From an uncultured Nostoc sp. (GTDB taxonomy: Bacteria > Cyanobacteriota > Cyanobacteriia > Cyanobacteriales > Nostocaceae), in the NCBI RefSeq assembly GCF_937863485.1, contig NZ_CALMFY010000002.1, positions 1 through 49,527 of the forward strand: 49,527 nt of DNA, in the 5' to 3' direction. Positions 8,244-16,296 of this stretch are shown here, piece by piece (position 1 is the first letter of the stretch; every line of letters starts with the position of its first letter). The position numbers and the translations under genes were made by a program. A model generated the notes under the pieces. That model did not search any database. It was given only the letters and a program-made list of their open reading frames with translations, and was not told where the DNA came from.

Positions 8244-11200
8244 ATGAATAATAAATCCTTAAATATGAAAGCATTACTTCCTGGAGAAAATTCGGAATTC
8301 AAAAGACTGAAAGATTATTGGGAAAAACAGTTAGCCGGAGAATTACCTTTACTGGAATTACCTGCTAGGTTGCCTCGTTTTCCTCTAACAGCATTTAATG
8401 GTTCTTCCTTGAGTTTTGTGATTAGCAATAAATTAACTCGCTCACTAAATAAACTGGTAAGTAGTCAAAGTGTTAGCCTTGAAAACCTTCTTTTAGCAGC
8501 GTTTAAAGTTTTGCTTTACCGTTACACTAATGAAAAAGATATTTTGGTAGGATTGATACTAACTCAGTCAGATAAATCCGAATCTGAAAGAGTTGTTGAC
8601 AATTTTGCTAACAAAATAGTTGTTTCACGGGATTTGATTTCAGAAGGTCTTTCATTTAATAAGTTCCTGAGTCAGGTTAATCATACGGTTTTAGAAATAA
8701 CAGAGTATCAAGATTATCCGTTTGATTTATTGGTAAAACAATTAGAGTCAAAGTCTAACTCAAGTCATTCACCTATTTGTCAAGCTTCGTTTGCTTTTCA
8801 GAAGACAAATGAACAGGAGAATATATCAGAATACGAGGAACTAGCCCAGCCAAAAGTAGAGTTTGAGTTTGATTTAAGTTTGGAAGTCATCCAGTTTTCT
8901 GAATCATTGCTAGGTTATTTTAAGTACAATAGCAATCTGTTAGATGCAGTGATGGTTGCTCAGATTAATGAACATTTCCAAAATTTACTGAAAAGTATTG
9001 TCTCAAATCCAGAACAATCAGTAGTTCAATTACCATTGCTGAGTGACAGGGAACGAGAGAAAATACTGGTTGATTGGAATGCAACTCAGACCGATTATGA
9101 CCTGGGGATCTGTCTCCACCAATTAATTGAAGCACAGGTAGAGCGAACACCAGATGCGATCGCAGTCTCTTTTGCAGGAGAACAGCTTACCTATGATGAA
9201 CTGAATAGAAAAGCAAATCAACTAGCGCACTACTTACAAACACTGGGAGTTAAAACAGAGGTATTAGTAGGTATCTGTATTGAGCGTTCTTTAGAGATGC
9301 TAGTAGGACTTTTGGGTATTTTGAAAGCTGGCGCAGCTTACTTACCCCTAGATCCATCCTATCCACAAGAACGCTTGGAATTAATCTTATCTGATTCTCA
9401 GGTGTCATTATTACTGACTGATAATCAAAAGTTATTTGCTGATGATGAAAAAAGGAAAGTTGTCTGTTTACGTACAAACCTGGAAAATATTGCAACCCAT
9501 AGCAAAGACAATCCTGCACCATGTGCAACGGCTAAAAGTCTAGCTTATGTTATTTATACCTCCGGCTCGACTGGTAAGCCGAAAGGAGTAGAAATTCCTC
9601 ACGGCGCTGTGGTCAATTTCTTAAAATCCATGCAGTATGAACCCGGAATAACAGCGTCAGATATACTTTTGGCAGTGACTACAATATCATTTGATATTGC
9701 TGCCTTAGAGCTATATTTACCCCTAATTACGGGGGCTAAGGTGGTATTAGCTACTCGAAAAGTAGCCAGTGATGGTAGGCTGCTCAGAGATATTATTGAT
9801 ACTACTGGTGCTACAGTTATGCAAGCCACACCAGCTAGTTGGCGGATGATGCTTGCAGCTGGATGGAGTGGTTCTCCTCAATTAAAAATTCTCTGCGGTG
9901 GGGAAGGTTTAACTAGTGACTTGGCACAGCAATTATTAGAAAAAGGTGCTGCTGTATGGAATCTGTACGGACCGACTGAAACGACCATTTGGTCTACTGT
10001 CTTTCAGGTAGAAGCTGCGAAACTACCTCATGCGCTAGCCCCCATTGGTCGTCCCATTGCCAATACACAAATTTACATATTAGATTCTCACCTCCAACCA
10101 GTCCCAATAGGAGTTATTGGGGAATTGTATATAGGTGGTGTTGGAGTTGCACGGGGATACCTCAACCGTTCTGAACTCACTGCTGAACGGTTTATTGTTA
10201 ATCCTTTCTTATCTAGTTCTTATTTTTACAAAACCGGAGATTTAGTTCGTTACTTCCATGATGGCATCATTGAATACGTTAGTCGAATAGATAATCAAGT
10301 AAAAATTCGGGGTTTTCGGATCGAACTTGGGGAAATAGAAAACACTCTTTCTACTCATCCACAGGTGCAAGAAGCGGTTGTGATTACCCAATCTGATCGA
10401 CCAGAACAAATACAAATAGTCGCTTATCTCACTGTTCAACAAGGGCAACCAACGCCTGATACCCTGCGTGATTTCCTCAGACAGAAGCTACCAGATTATA
10501 TGGTGCCAACAGCTTTTGTTATATTAGACAAATTACCCTTAACTCCTAGTGGAAAAATAAACCGTCGCGCTTTGCCGAAGCCAACAGTTTCTAGCTTTAC
10601 CCAGCATAATGAATTTGTCGCACCACGCAACGATACCGAACGGGGACTGGCAAAAATCTGGTCAGAGATTTTAAACATTCAGCCAGTAGGTATTAAAGAT
10701 AATTTCTTTGAAATCGGTGGAAATTCTCTTTCAGCAATCCACTTAATAGCTGCAATTGAACAGCAGTTTGCTAAGGAATTACCCTTATCAGCAGTCCTCA
10801 CCAATCCCACCATTGAAGAGTTTGCAAACCTTCTTGATATTAGTGGATATACTTTTGATCGCTCCCTCCTGATCCCCATTCAACCAAAAGGTAACAAACA
10901 ACCATTTTTCTGCGTACATCCCGCAGGAGGTCATGTTATGTGCTATTTAAAACTTGCACAGCATCTAAGTAATGATCAACCGTTTTATGGTTTGCAAGCG
11001 CAAGGGTTTCATGGAGAAGAAGAACCATTAACGCGAGTTGAGGATATGGCAAACCTCTATATCCAAGCAATTCAGAAATTTCAGCCTCAAGGTCCGTACT
11101 CTATTGGAGGATGGTCATTTGGGGGAGTTGTGGCGTATGAAATGGCGCAGCAATTACACAAACAGGGACATGAAGTTTCTTTGTTGGCAATAGTAGATTC

Positions 11201-11684
11201 TTATATTCCAATTCTCTTAGATAAAAATAAAAAAATTGACGCTCTATATTTGGTTGGCGTTCTTTCCAGGTATTTTGGCGGAATGTTAGGTCAGGATAAT
11301 TTGATAATGCCTGATGAAATCAACCACTTGAGTATTAACGAACAAATCAACTACATTCTTGACAAGGCGGTAAAAGTTAAGATATTACCGCCATCAAATC
11401 AAAGTCAACAAAACCGACGCATTCTCGATGTATTAATTGGAACTCTAAAAGCAACTTATTCCTACGTGCAACAGCCATATCCAGGAAAAGTCACCGTATT
11501 TAGAGCTACAGAAAAGCATATCATGGCTCCTGATCCAACTCTTGTGTGGGTGGAATTATTCTCTATCATGGATGCAGAAGATATTAAAATTGTTGATGTT
11601 TCCGGTAATCACTACACATGCATTTTGGAACCTCATATACAAGTCTTAGCAGAACGCTTGAAACCATATATAGCGGAATTCTAA
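8244..11684 (+). CDS. NRPS terminal module: half C - A (Gly code) - T - TE
   Basis: Of 1146 residues, about 1-265 match only the C-terminal half of a condensation domain (YWEKQLAGELPLLELP, NFANKIVVSRDL); HHxxxDG is absent. The A domain has AYVIYTSGSTGKPKGV, NLYGPTETT, YKTGDL and GKINRRALP. My reading of its ten pocket residues is D-I-L-Q-L-G-L-I-W-K, the published glycine code. The T domain carries the phosphopantetheine Ser828 (GGNSL). The type I thioesterase shows GWSFGG (Ser958), Asp985 and His1123 (GNHYT), an intact triad with typical Ser-Asp spacing of 27. It therefore loads Gly and releases the finished peptide. Without a complete C domain it needs one in trans or loads differently. The free C domain at the end of the 39859 protein is a candidate. 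Confidence 0.9.
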   Translation: MNNKSLNMKALLPGENSEFKRLKDYWEKQLAGELPLLELPARLPRFPLTAFNGSSLSFVISNKLTRSLNKLVSSQSVSLENLLLAAFKVLLYRYTNEKDILVGLILTQSDKSESERVVDNFANKIVVSRDLISEGLSFNKFLSQVNHTVLEITEYQDYPFDLLVKQLESKSNSSHSPICQASFAFQKTNEQENISEYEELAQPKVEFEFDLSLEVIQFSESLLGYFKYNSNLLDAVMVAQINEHFQNLLKSIVSNPEQSVVQLPLLSDREREKILVDWNATQTDYDLGICLHQLIEAQVERTPDAIAVSFAGEQLTYDELNRKANQLAHYLQTLGVKTEVLVGICIERSLEMLVGLLGILKAGAAYLPLDPSYPQERLELILSDSQVSLLLTDNQKLFADDEKRKVVCLRTNLENIATHSKDNPAPCATAKSLAYVIYTSGSTGKPKGVEIPHGAVVNFLKSMQYEPGITASDILLAVTTISFDIAALELYLPLITGAKVVLATRKVASDGRLLRDIIDTTGATVMQATPASWRMMLAAGWSGSPQLKILCGGEGLTSDLAQQLLEKGAAVWNLYGPTETTIWSTVFQVEAAKLPHALAPIGRPIANTQIYILDSHLQPVPIGVIGELYIGGVGVARGYLNRSELTAERFIVNPFLSSSYFYKTGDLVRYFHDGIIEYVSRIDNQVKIRGFRIELGEIENTLSTHPQVQEAVVITQSDRPEQIQIVAYLTVQQGQPTPDTLRDFLRQKLPDYMVPTAFVILDKLPLTPSGKINRRALPKPTVSSFTQHNEFVAPRNDTERGLAKIWSEILNIQPVGIKDNFFEIGGNSLSAIHLIAAIEQQFAKELPLSAVLTNPTIEEFANLLDISGYTFDRSLLIPIQPKGNKQPFFCVHPAGGHVMCYLKLAQHLSNDQPFYGLQAQGFHGEEEPLTRVEDMANLYIQAIQKFQPQGPYSIGGWSFGGVVAYEMAQQLHKQGHEVSLLAIVDSYIPILLDKNKKIDALYLVGVLSRYFGGMLGQDNLIMPDEINHLSINEQINYILDKAVKVKILPPSNQSQQNRRILDVLIGTLKATYSYVQQPYPGKVTVFRATEKHIMAPDPTLVWVELFSIMDAEDIKIVDVSGNHYTCILEPHIQVLAERLKPYIAEF

Positions 11685-11856
11685 TCATCCATCCGATTCT
11701 CTAGCAATTACACACGTCCGGAATATTTAATAGTGGTCAAAGGGGACCCCAGCAACATTGATTAACTTTGTCGTTACTACCGCCAAATCTGTGTCCTATG
11801 TTGATTCCAGGAATTTCTGAAGCAATAATACGCTATAACTCTAACGCCTCATTTTG

Positions 11857-12138
11857 ATGCACAGTATGGACAGTTCATCCTTTAATTATGCAACGCCAAG
11901 AAAACGGGGCAATCTGATTCAGGCAAAAGTAGAGGCTAGCGAAATTACACCACATCAAGTTAGTATTCCTTTTGATGCAGGTGGAATTACACCGACTTGT
12001 TGTAACTGTGCTTATGATTATGATGGTTGGTGCAAACATATAATTGCCACCTTATTAACCTGTTCACGTCAATTAGAGAGGATTGAAGAACGTCCAACGC
12101 TAGAACATTTATTAAACCGACCTCTTGCGATTTTTTAG
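11857..12138 (+). pseudogene. SWIM zinc-finger protein fragment
   Basis: The frame reads KRGNLIQAKVEASEITPHQV, then the Zn-binding SWIM motif CNCAYDYDGWCKH (CxC...CxH), then IEERPTLEHLLNR. In full-length cyanobacterial SWIM proteins (about 300-450 residues) this segment is followed by a long helical region. Here the frame stops at 12138. The N-terminal part is also shortened. Intact Zn ligands suggest the truncation is not ancient. Confidence 0.6.
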
Positions 12139-12222
12139 TTCCGTCGAACTCACGTTAATATGATGCAGCTTGGCAGCATTTACAACAATAATGGGAAAGG
12201 ATCAACAGCCAGCATCCAATGA

Positions 12223-12486
12223 TGCCAAATAGCCGAAAAGTTTGTCAGCGCGATTGGTGAATTCTACTCTCAAGTTGATTATTTCAAATTTTGTGAGCTT
12301 TTAGAATTGGAGCCAGGGGAGTATGCAGACGAGCAATACCGATATTTTCAGCAGTTAGCAGAATCGCTCACTCTTAGGGACTTCCAATTAAAAAAAACAT
12401 TCCATCCCTGCGGGACGCTCCGCGAACGTAAAGGCACAAGGTCTTGTGCCCCTACAAATGTACAAATAATTTTGGATAATTTGTAA
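12223..12486 (+). pseudogene. Unidentified coding remnant without start codon
   Basis: An open stretch begins right after TGA 12220-12222 and reads IAEKFVSAIGEFYSQVDYF, FCELLELEPGEYADEQ and YRYFQQLAESL. The composition looks like a real protein, but there is no ATG. The end runs into a dispersed repeat (GGCACAAGGTCTTGTGCC, 12433-12450) before TAA at 12484. It may be the displaced end of a neighbouring gene such as the SWIM protein. No family is claimed. Confidence 0.35.
12433..12450. repeat. Palindrome GGCACAAGGTCTTGTGCC
   Basis: A perfect 8-bp stem with a GT centre. The motif with flanking CCCCTAC is a frequent dispersed repeat in cyanobacteria. Confidence 0.5.
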
Positions 12487-12502
12487 GCTCGTTGGTGTGT
12501 TG

Positions 12503-12692
12503 TATCCCTCTTCTGTCACTTTCCGGAATAAGCAAGTAGTAAATAAGCTAAATCATCCAACTGTTGGGTGGGCATCTCTTGCTAAATGTTTTAGGATTTG
12601 TAATTCTACATCCATTGCCCTGCTTACCTAAAGAGAGTTTTTTCTTTTAATCCTTTTATTCAGAATACTCGGAAAGTGACAGAAGAGGGATA
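12503..12692. mobile_element. 190-bp MITE with 23-bp perfect terminal inverted repeats
   Basis: The left end (12503-12525) begins TATCCCTCTTCTGTCACTTT, and its exact reverse complement occupies 12670-12692. No transposase frame fits inside, so it is non-autonomous. It lies at the truncated 5' side of the oxidoreductase fragment (12695) and may have caused that truncation. Confidence 0.7.
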
Positions 12693-12694
12693 AA

Positions 12695-12980
12695 GTGACA
12701 ACGGCTCTTGGCACCAGTCGCTTACTCACCGCAGAACGGGTCTTCATCAATACAGGCACACGACCGTTAATTCCATCGATGCCCGGACTCACAGAAGTCA
12801 GCTTTTTAACGAGCGAGTCGGTCATGGAACTGGAACAGTTACCGGATCACCTAATCGTGGTTGGAAGTGGCTACATTGGATTGGAGTTTGCCCAGATGTT
12901 CCGGCGCTTTGGCTCTAGCGCTACTGTGATTGGGCATAGTGAGCAAATCCTGTCAAATCAAGATTCAGATATTGCGATCG
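12695..12980 (+). pseudogene. Pyridine nucleotide-disulfide oxidoreductase, internal fragment
   Basis: The frame contains RVFINTGTRPLIPSMPGL followed by LPDHLIVVGSGYIGLEFAQM. The latter is the NAD(P)-binding GxGxxG fold of mercuric reductase/dihydrolipoamide dehydrogenase-type enzymes. The N-terminal FAD domain with the redox CxxxxC is missing, cut off at the 190-bp MITE. Similarity ends near 12980 at a HIP1 site, where the DNA becomes antisense parB. It is about 95 codons of a 450-codon family. Confidence 0.7.
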
Positions 12981-13018
12981 CCGTTCAAATGCCAGTGTCT
13001 CCTAGAGAGCGTCAGCCC

Positions 13019-13348
13019 CTGCATAGCTTTTTCATCGCTGAGTTCTCGAATGACAGCTGGCACTTCAGTCAGATTAACTTCCTTAGCAGCTCGATAGCGT
13101 CTTTCGCCAGCTACTAGCTCGTAATTGTTCTTTGGGAGCGGACGTACTAGAAGCGGTTGCAGAATTCCATGCTGTCGCACAGACTTTGCTAATTCTTGCA
13201 TTGCTTGTGGGTCAAAGTAACGCCTGCGCTGCTGTGGTGATAGACAAATTGCCTCAATAGAAACTACCTTAACTACTGCTTGAGACTCCCCAAACAGAAT
13301 ATCCAAAGACTTCATTTGCTGATAAGGGCGATCGCGCCTGCTATTCAT
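13019..13348 (-). pseudogene. parB: ParB-family partition protein, N-terminal fragment
   Basis: The ATG at 13348 opens MNSRRDRPYQQM, followed by IEAICLSPQQRRRYFDPQAM, SVRQHGILQPLLVRPL and GERRYRAAKE. These are the ParB/Spo0J N-terminal nuclease-like (CTPase) domain with its GERRxRA box. Similarity ends after SDEKAMQ near 13019 at a GC-rich repeat, so the HTH centromere-binding domain is lost. The start overlaps the original parA stop as ATGA when one parA frameshift is corrected, showing the ancestral parAB operon. It cannot bind parS as it stands. Confidence 0.7.
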
Positions 13349-14099
13349 GACAGTTTCTCCAAACTTTTTGCAATCTGTTTGAGATAGGCACGGCAGGATT
13401 CTTCCGGTTATAAACAGCCAAAGGTACATGTTCTTCAGATGCGTCGGCAAAAGCAGTAGAACGGGGAATTGGCGGATACACAATACCTACTTTCGCTAAC
13501 TGCTGCTGTATTAAATCCAAAGTACGAACATCTTGGACGTTACGACCATCGTACATAGTGGGAATAAACCCAGCGATCGCCAGTTTCCGATTAGGACGCG
13601 ATCACACTCGTGCTACCGTACTCAACAATAACTCAGTACCACAAAATGCTTTGTATTAAGTTTGAATTGGGACAAGCACATGAGTTGCTGCCACTAGACT
13701 GATGTAACTCAAAAGCCCCAAACTAGGTGGACAGTCTATAAGAATGAAATCATATTCATTAAGTATTGGCTCCACAGCTTCCTTAAGTCGGATATCCCGC
13801 ATATCTGCCACCACCAGTTCTAATTTAGCAGCACTCAAGTTGATATTAGCAGGAGCTAAATCGACACCATGAATTTTAGAGTGAATAGGTAGAGGTGAAG
13901 AGTGTAAAATCGCATTATAAACAGTCTGCTTCAGTGAAGTGGGGTCTAAACCCATGAAAGTCGTCAATGAACCTTGAGGGTCCATATCTATCAAAAGCAC
14001 TTGATGTTTTAGCTCTTGGAGATGGTAAGCGAGGTTCATAGCTAAACTCGATTTACCTACACCACCAGATTGATTAAATAATGTAATTACGCGATTCAA
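13341..14099 (-). pseudogene. parA: ParA partition ATPase with two nonsense codons and a late frameshift
   Basis: The product starts MNRVITLFNQSGGVGKSSLA (deviant Walker A KGGVGK[ST]-type, here QSGGVGKSS). It continues with LLIDMDPQGSLTTFMG and FILIDCPPSLGLLS, the ParA/Soj switch motifs. After VPIQT comes TAA, then YKAFCGTELLLSTVARV, then TGA, then RPNRKLAIAGFIPTMYDGR, all in one frame. The expected residues are Gln (CAA) and Arg (CGA), so both stops fit single C-to-T changes. Near the end a frameshift diverts the frame; the alternative reads LKQIAKSLEKLS and stops at the parB start. Plasmid segregation by this system must be defunct unless supplied elsewhere. Confidence 0.75.
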
Positions 14100-14638
14100 T
14101 TGAATTTACCCCAACAAAACATTCCTTACGTAAAAGATAAAGTGCTTAGTACAATAATAAAGCCGTTTCAGAACTAATGAAAAACGGTTGTGTTAGAAAA
14201 CTTTTCAAGTACAGAAAGCTCCTCTGACATCGGAATTTTTTCTGTAACCATACCAACAACCTGGGCAATAAATTACATTTAGCTACACCACTATTTAAAT
14301 ACCGTTAGGTGTAGATATTCTCTCAGATTTAACAAGCTCTGTTGCCCTCATTCACACTCAATTAATGACTATTAACAAGCAGATAAGGCTTCTAGCAAAA
14401 ATAAAGGGAAATTAAATTTTACTCGAATAGTTACCTTACCAGTGTTTCATCAGTTAGGTTTTTCTTCAACTGATTGGCGATCGCAACACTCTATATTTTT
14501 TTATTAACCTGATTCAGTACCCTTTGGACAACCAATTTTCCAGCTATAGCAGGGAACAGGGTGAAAAGTCTCTTGGTGTCAGGGCTTTATGATCAGTTTA
14601 TGTCTCCAACTACCTAGCAGCGGCTATATCTATCTAAC
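14100..14638. other. Intergenic region upstream of the parAB remnant
   Basis: AT-rich with one HIP1 site (about 14478). It should hold the parA promoter and possibly the old centromere. I see only a weak 7-bp inverted pair (CTACACC/GGTGTAG, about 14285-14315) and no convincing tandem parS-like repeats or gene. Confidence 0.3.
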
Positions 14639-15013
14639 TTACAAAACTTTAAGTAACTGCACTGTATCTGTAGCCTCACGGCTGTTATTCACAAAAATAT
14701 CCGCAATTAGTCGTAAAACTTCAGCTTGTTCTTCAGGTGGTGCTTCAGCAATTAGCGATCGCAGGCTAATCCCAGGCTTTTGTCCAAATAACTCGGATAA
14801 ATACCACACCCTTGCTTCTACTGGAACAGCCAAAAGTAAAGCTATTAGTTTTGATGCTCCTAAATCCGCCTTTCCTCGGCGAAAGCGGGACAACATGACT
14901 TCAGAAACTTTAGCTTGTTCAGCAGTTGTCTTCGCTTCCAAATTAAAACGATTCATCATCTCATCGAATAACTGCTGATAGCGTTGAGTTTTTTCTGATA
15001 CAAAACTTTGCAT
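14639..15013 (-). CDS. XRE-like helix-turn-helix protein, plasmid type
   Basis: The 124-residue product contains TAEQAKVSEVMLSRFRRGKA, a cro/C1-type helix-turn-helix where the plasmid 'excision/regulation' class has VSxxxLSRFRxGK. It then has a helical C-terminal part (EEQAEVLRLIADIFVN). Comparable small proteins accompany replication genes on cyanobacterial plasmids. It is transcribed divergently from the replication-type gene at 15296 across a 282-bp gap that probably holds both promoters. A copy-control or autoregulatory role is inferred only. Confidence 0.55.
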   Translation of the reverse strand: MQSFVSEKTQRYQQLFDEMMNRFNLEAKTTAEQAKVSEVMLSRFRRGKADLGASKLIALLLAVPVEARVWYLSELFGQKPGISLRSLIAEAPPEEQAEVLRLIADIFVNNSREATDTVQLLKVL

Positions 15014-15295
15014 TGCTTTGCTAATTATATTTAAGTTTAACGGTTATACTATGTGATGTTCGATGAAATAACAACTATGATGTATACCTTAATCTTATCA
15101 AACTCTTGCTAGGAGTGCTTTTTACTAGACATATCTTTAATCTTAAAACTACTAGCATAGCGATCAAATAAATGTCTTGTCACGATTAAATATGAAAATT
15201 ATTTCACAAGGCATTAATGATGAACACCTAAAAATTAGCCTAGATCCGTTGGAATAGAGGCGAAATTTTGTCTTGTCATTTGTATTAGCAGAATT

Positions 15296-16105
15296 GTGAC
15301 ACAACCAAATTCAAAAATTCAAGGACGTTTCTACCCACTTCAGCATGAAGAATGGCTGAAAGCCTGCCGTGAACTAACACCAGCACAAAGGGATGTCCTC
15401 TATTACATCCGAACCATTGACCCTTATAACCAAGGGATTGACATCAATGCTGCTGAGGTTGCCCGTCAGCTGTCAGCACCAGAGCGGATAGTCCACAGGC
15501 AAACTGTAAGTCGTGCCCTAAAAGAATTGGATGCAAAGGGATTCATTGACTTAGAGTTGCTGCTAGTTAGAACCAAGGTAAAGCCTAAAGGATTATGGTG
15601 TGATGACGCACCAGAGGTGTATGGAGACACCAATGGTGTGATGACACACCCAAGGTGTGATGACGCACCGAGCGTGATCGCTACGCACCACGGTGGATCA
15701 CCACACACCACGATGGATCATGACGCACCATGCGCGATCGCCACGCACCATACAGAGGCTGAAACCCTTGTGGAGAAAGAATTTCAAAGCCCTAAGATTA
15801 ATAAGAATTATTTAGACTTTATAAAGACTCTCTCAGAAGACGAGCGAGAGAATTTTTTGGAATTCTGTGGGGAGAAAACCAAAAATCTCAGTCAGCCAGT
15901 CAACGACATTGAAGCTTGGTTAGCTCATCAGAATAAAGCTGGACAAAATCGCTGGGAGGTTTATCATAAGAAATTTCTGGCTTGGCAACAAGCGCAATCC
16001 AAAAAATCTCAAAGCAGCCGTAGCAACCAAATAATGAAAAAGTTTCAACAGGAAATTGAGCAACAGCGTCAGCAAGCTATTGAAACTTATAAGGAGAAAA
16101 TATGA
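15296..16105 (+). CDS. Plasmid replication-type winged-helix protein
   Basis: The 269-residue product starts at GTG 15296. Residues about 20-95 (ELTPAQRDVLYYIRTIDPYN, VHRQTVSRALKELDAKGFID) form a predicted winged helix as in replication initiators and plasmid regulators. Residues about 100-150 are an unusual His/Asp-rich repeat (CDDAPxV, IATHH) encoded by iteron-like DNA. The C-terminus is helical and Gln/Lys-rich (KKFQQEIEQQRQQ). It lies just upstream of a dnaB-like gene on the same strand, as expected for a plasmid replication unit. The exact family is not recognised. Confidence 0.5.
   Translation: MTQPNSKIQGRFYPLQHEEWLKACRELTPAQRDVLYYIRTIDPYNQGIDINAAEVARQLSAPERIVHRQTVSRALKELDAKGFIDLELLLVRTKVKPKGLWCDDAPEVYGDTNGVMTHPRCDDAPSVIATHHGGSPHTTMDHDAPCAIATHHTEAETLVEKEFQSPKINKNYLDFIKTLSEDERENFLEFCGEKTKNLSQPVNDIEAWLAHQNKAGQNRWEVYHKKFLAWQQAQSKKSQSSRSNQIMKKFQQEIEQQRQQAIETYKEKI
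15597..15669. repeat. Iteron-like 16-bp near-palindromes inside the replication gene
   Basis: GGTGTGATGACGCACC occurs at 15597-15612 and 15654-15669, with a one-base variant (ACACACC end) at 15635-15650. Degenerate copies ending GACGCACC or TACGCACC follow to about 15755. Spacings of 38 and 19 bp are in a 2:1 ratio, close to four and two helical turns. This pattern resembles replication-origin iterons placed within rep. Confidence 0.5.
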
Positions 16106-16124
16106 TTATTCCCGGTGCTCAATG

Positions 16125-16197
16125 CCACTCCAGAAAGTTGAAGCTAAAAAAGCTAGCTTGGGTTGGGTAATGCCAAATCCAGAAGCAATGGGTAGAT
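16125..16197 (+). pseudogene. Degraded copy of the dnaB 5' end
   Basis: In one frame this reads PLQKVEAKKASLGWVMPNPE, closely parallel to PPQNIEAEEAILGGIMLDPE at residues 16-35 of the DnaB gene 170 bp downstream. Nucleotide similarity runs over about 73 bases. It is a partial tandem duplication, followed by a GC-rich dispersed repeat at about 16201-16253. Confidence 0.5.
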
Positions 16198-16200
16198 TTA

Positions 16201-16253
16201 GCGTCGGCATAGCCCGCCAGCTCTACCAGACGCTCTTCGCGTTCGGTATCGCC
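16201..16253. repeat. GC-rich palindromic repeat between dnaB copies
   Basis: A GCGTCGGCATAGCCCGCCAG-type unit with internal complementarity, of the dispersed cyanobacterial kind. It sits between the duplicated dnaB start and the main gene. Confidence 0.45.
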
Positions 16254-16296
16254 TCCTTGAAAAATGCTCCTCTGAATTGAAAATCTCAAGTTACTT

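Noticed and set aside
12695..13117. 140-residue oxidoreductase-like protein as one gene
   Set aside because: Only the part to about 12980 matches the family; the rest is antisense parB, so it is a chimera at a recombination joint.
15597..15760. CRISPR array
   Set aside because: Repeats are 16 bp, overlapping and irregularly spaced within a coding frame, with no spacers or cas genes.
16056..16280. 74-codon frame as a real gene
   Set aside because: It combines the end of the replication gene out of frame, a degraded dnaB start and a dispersed repeat.
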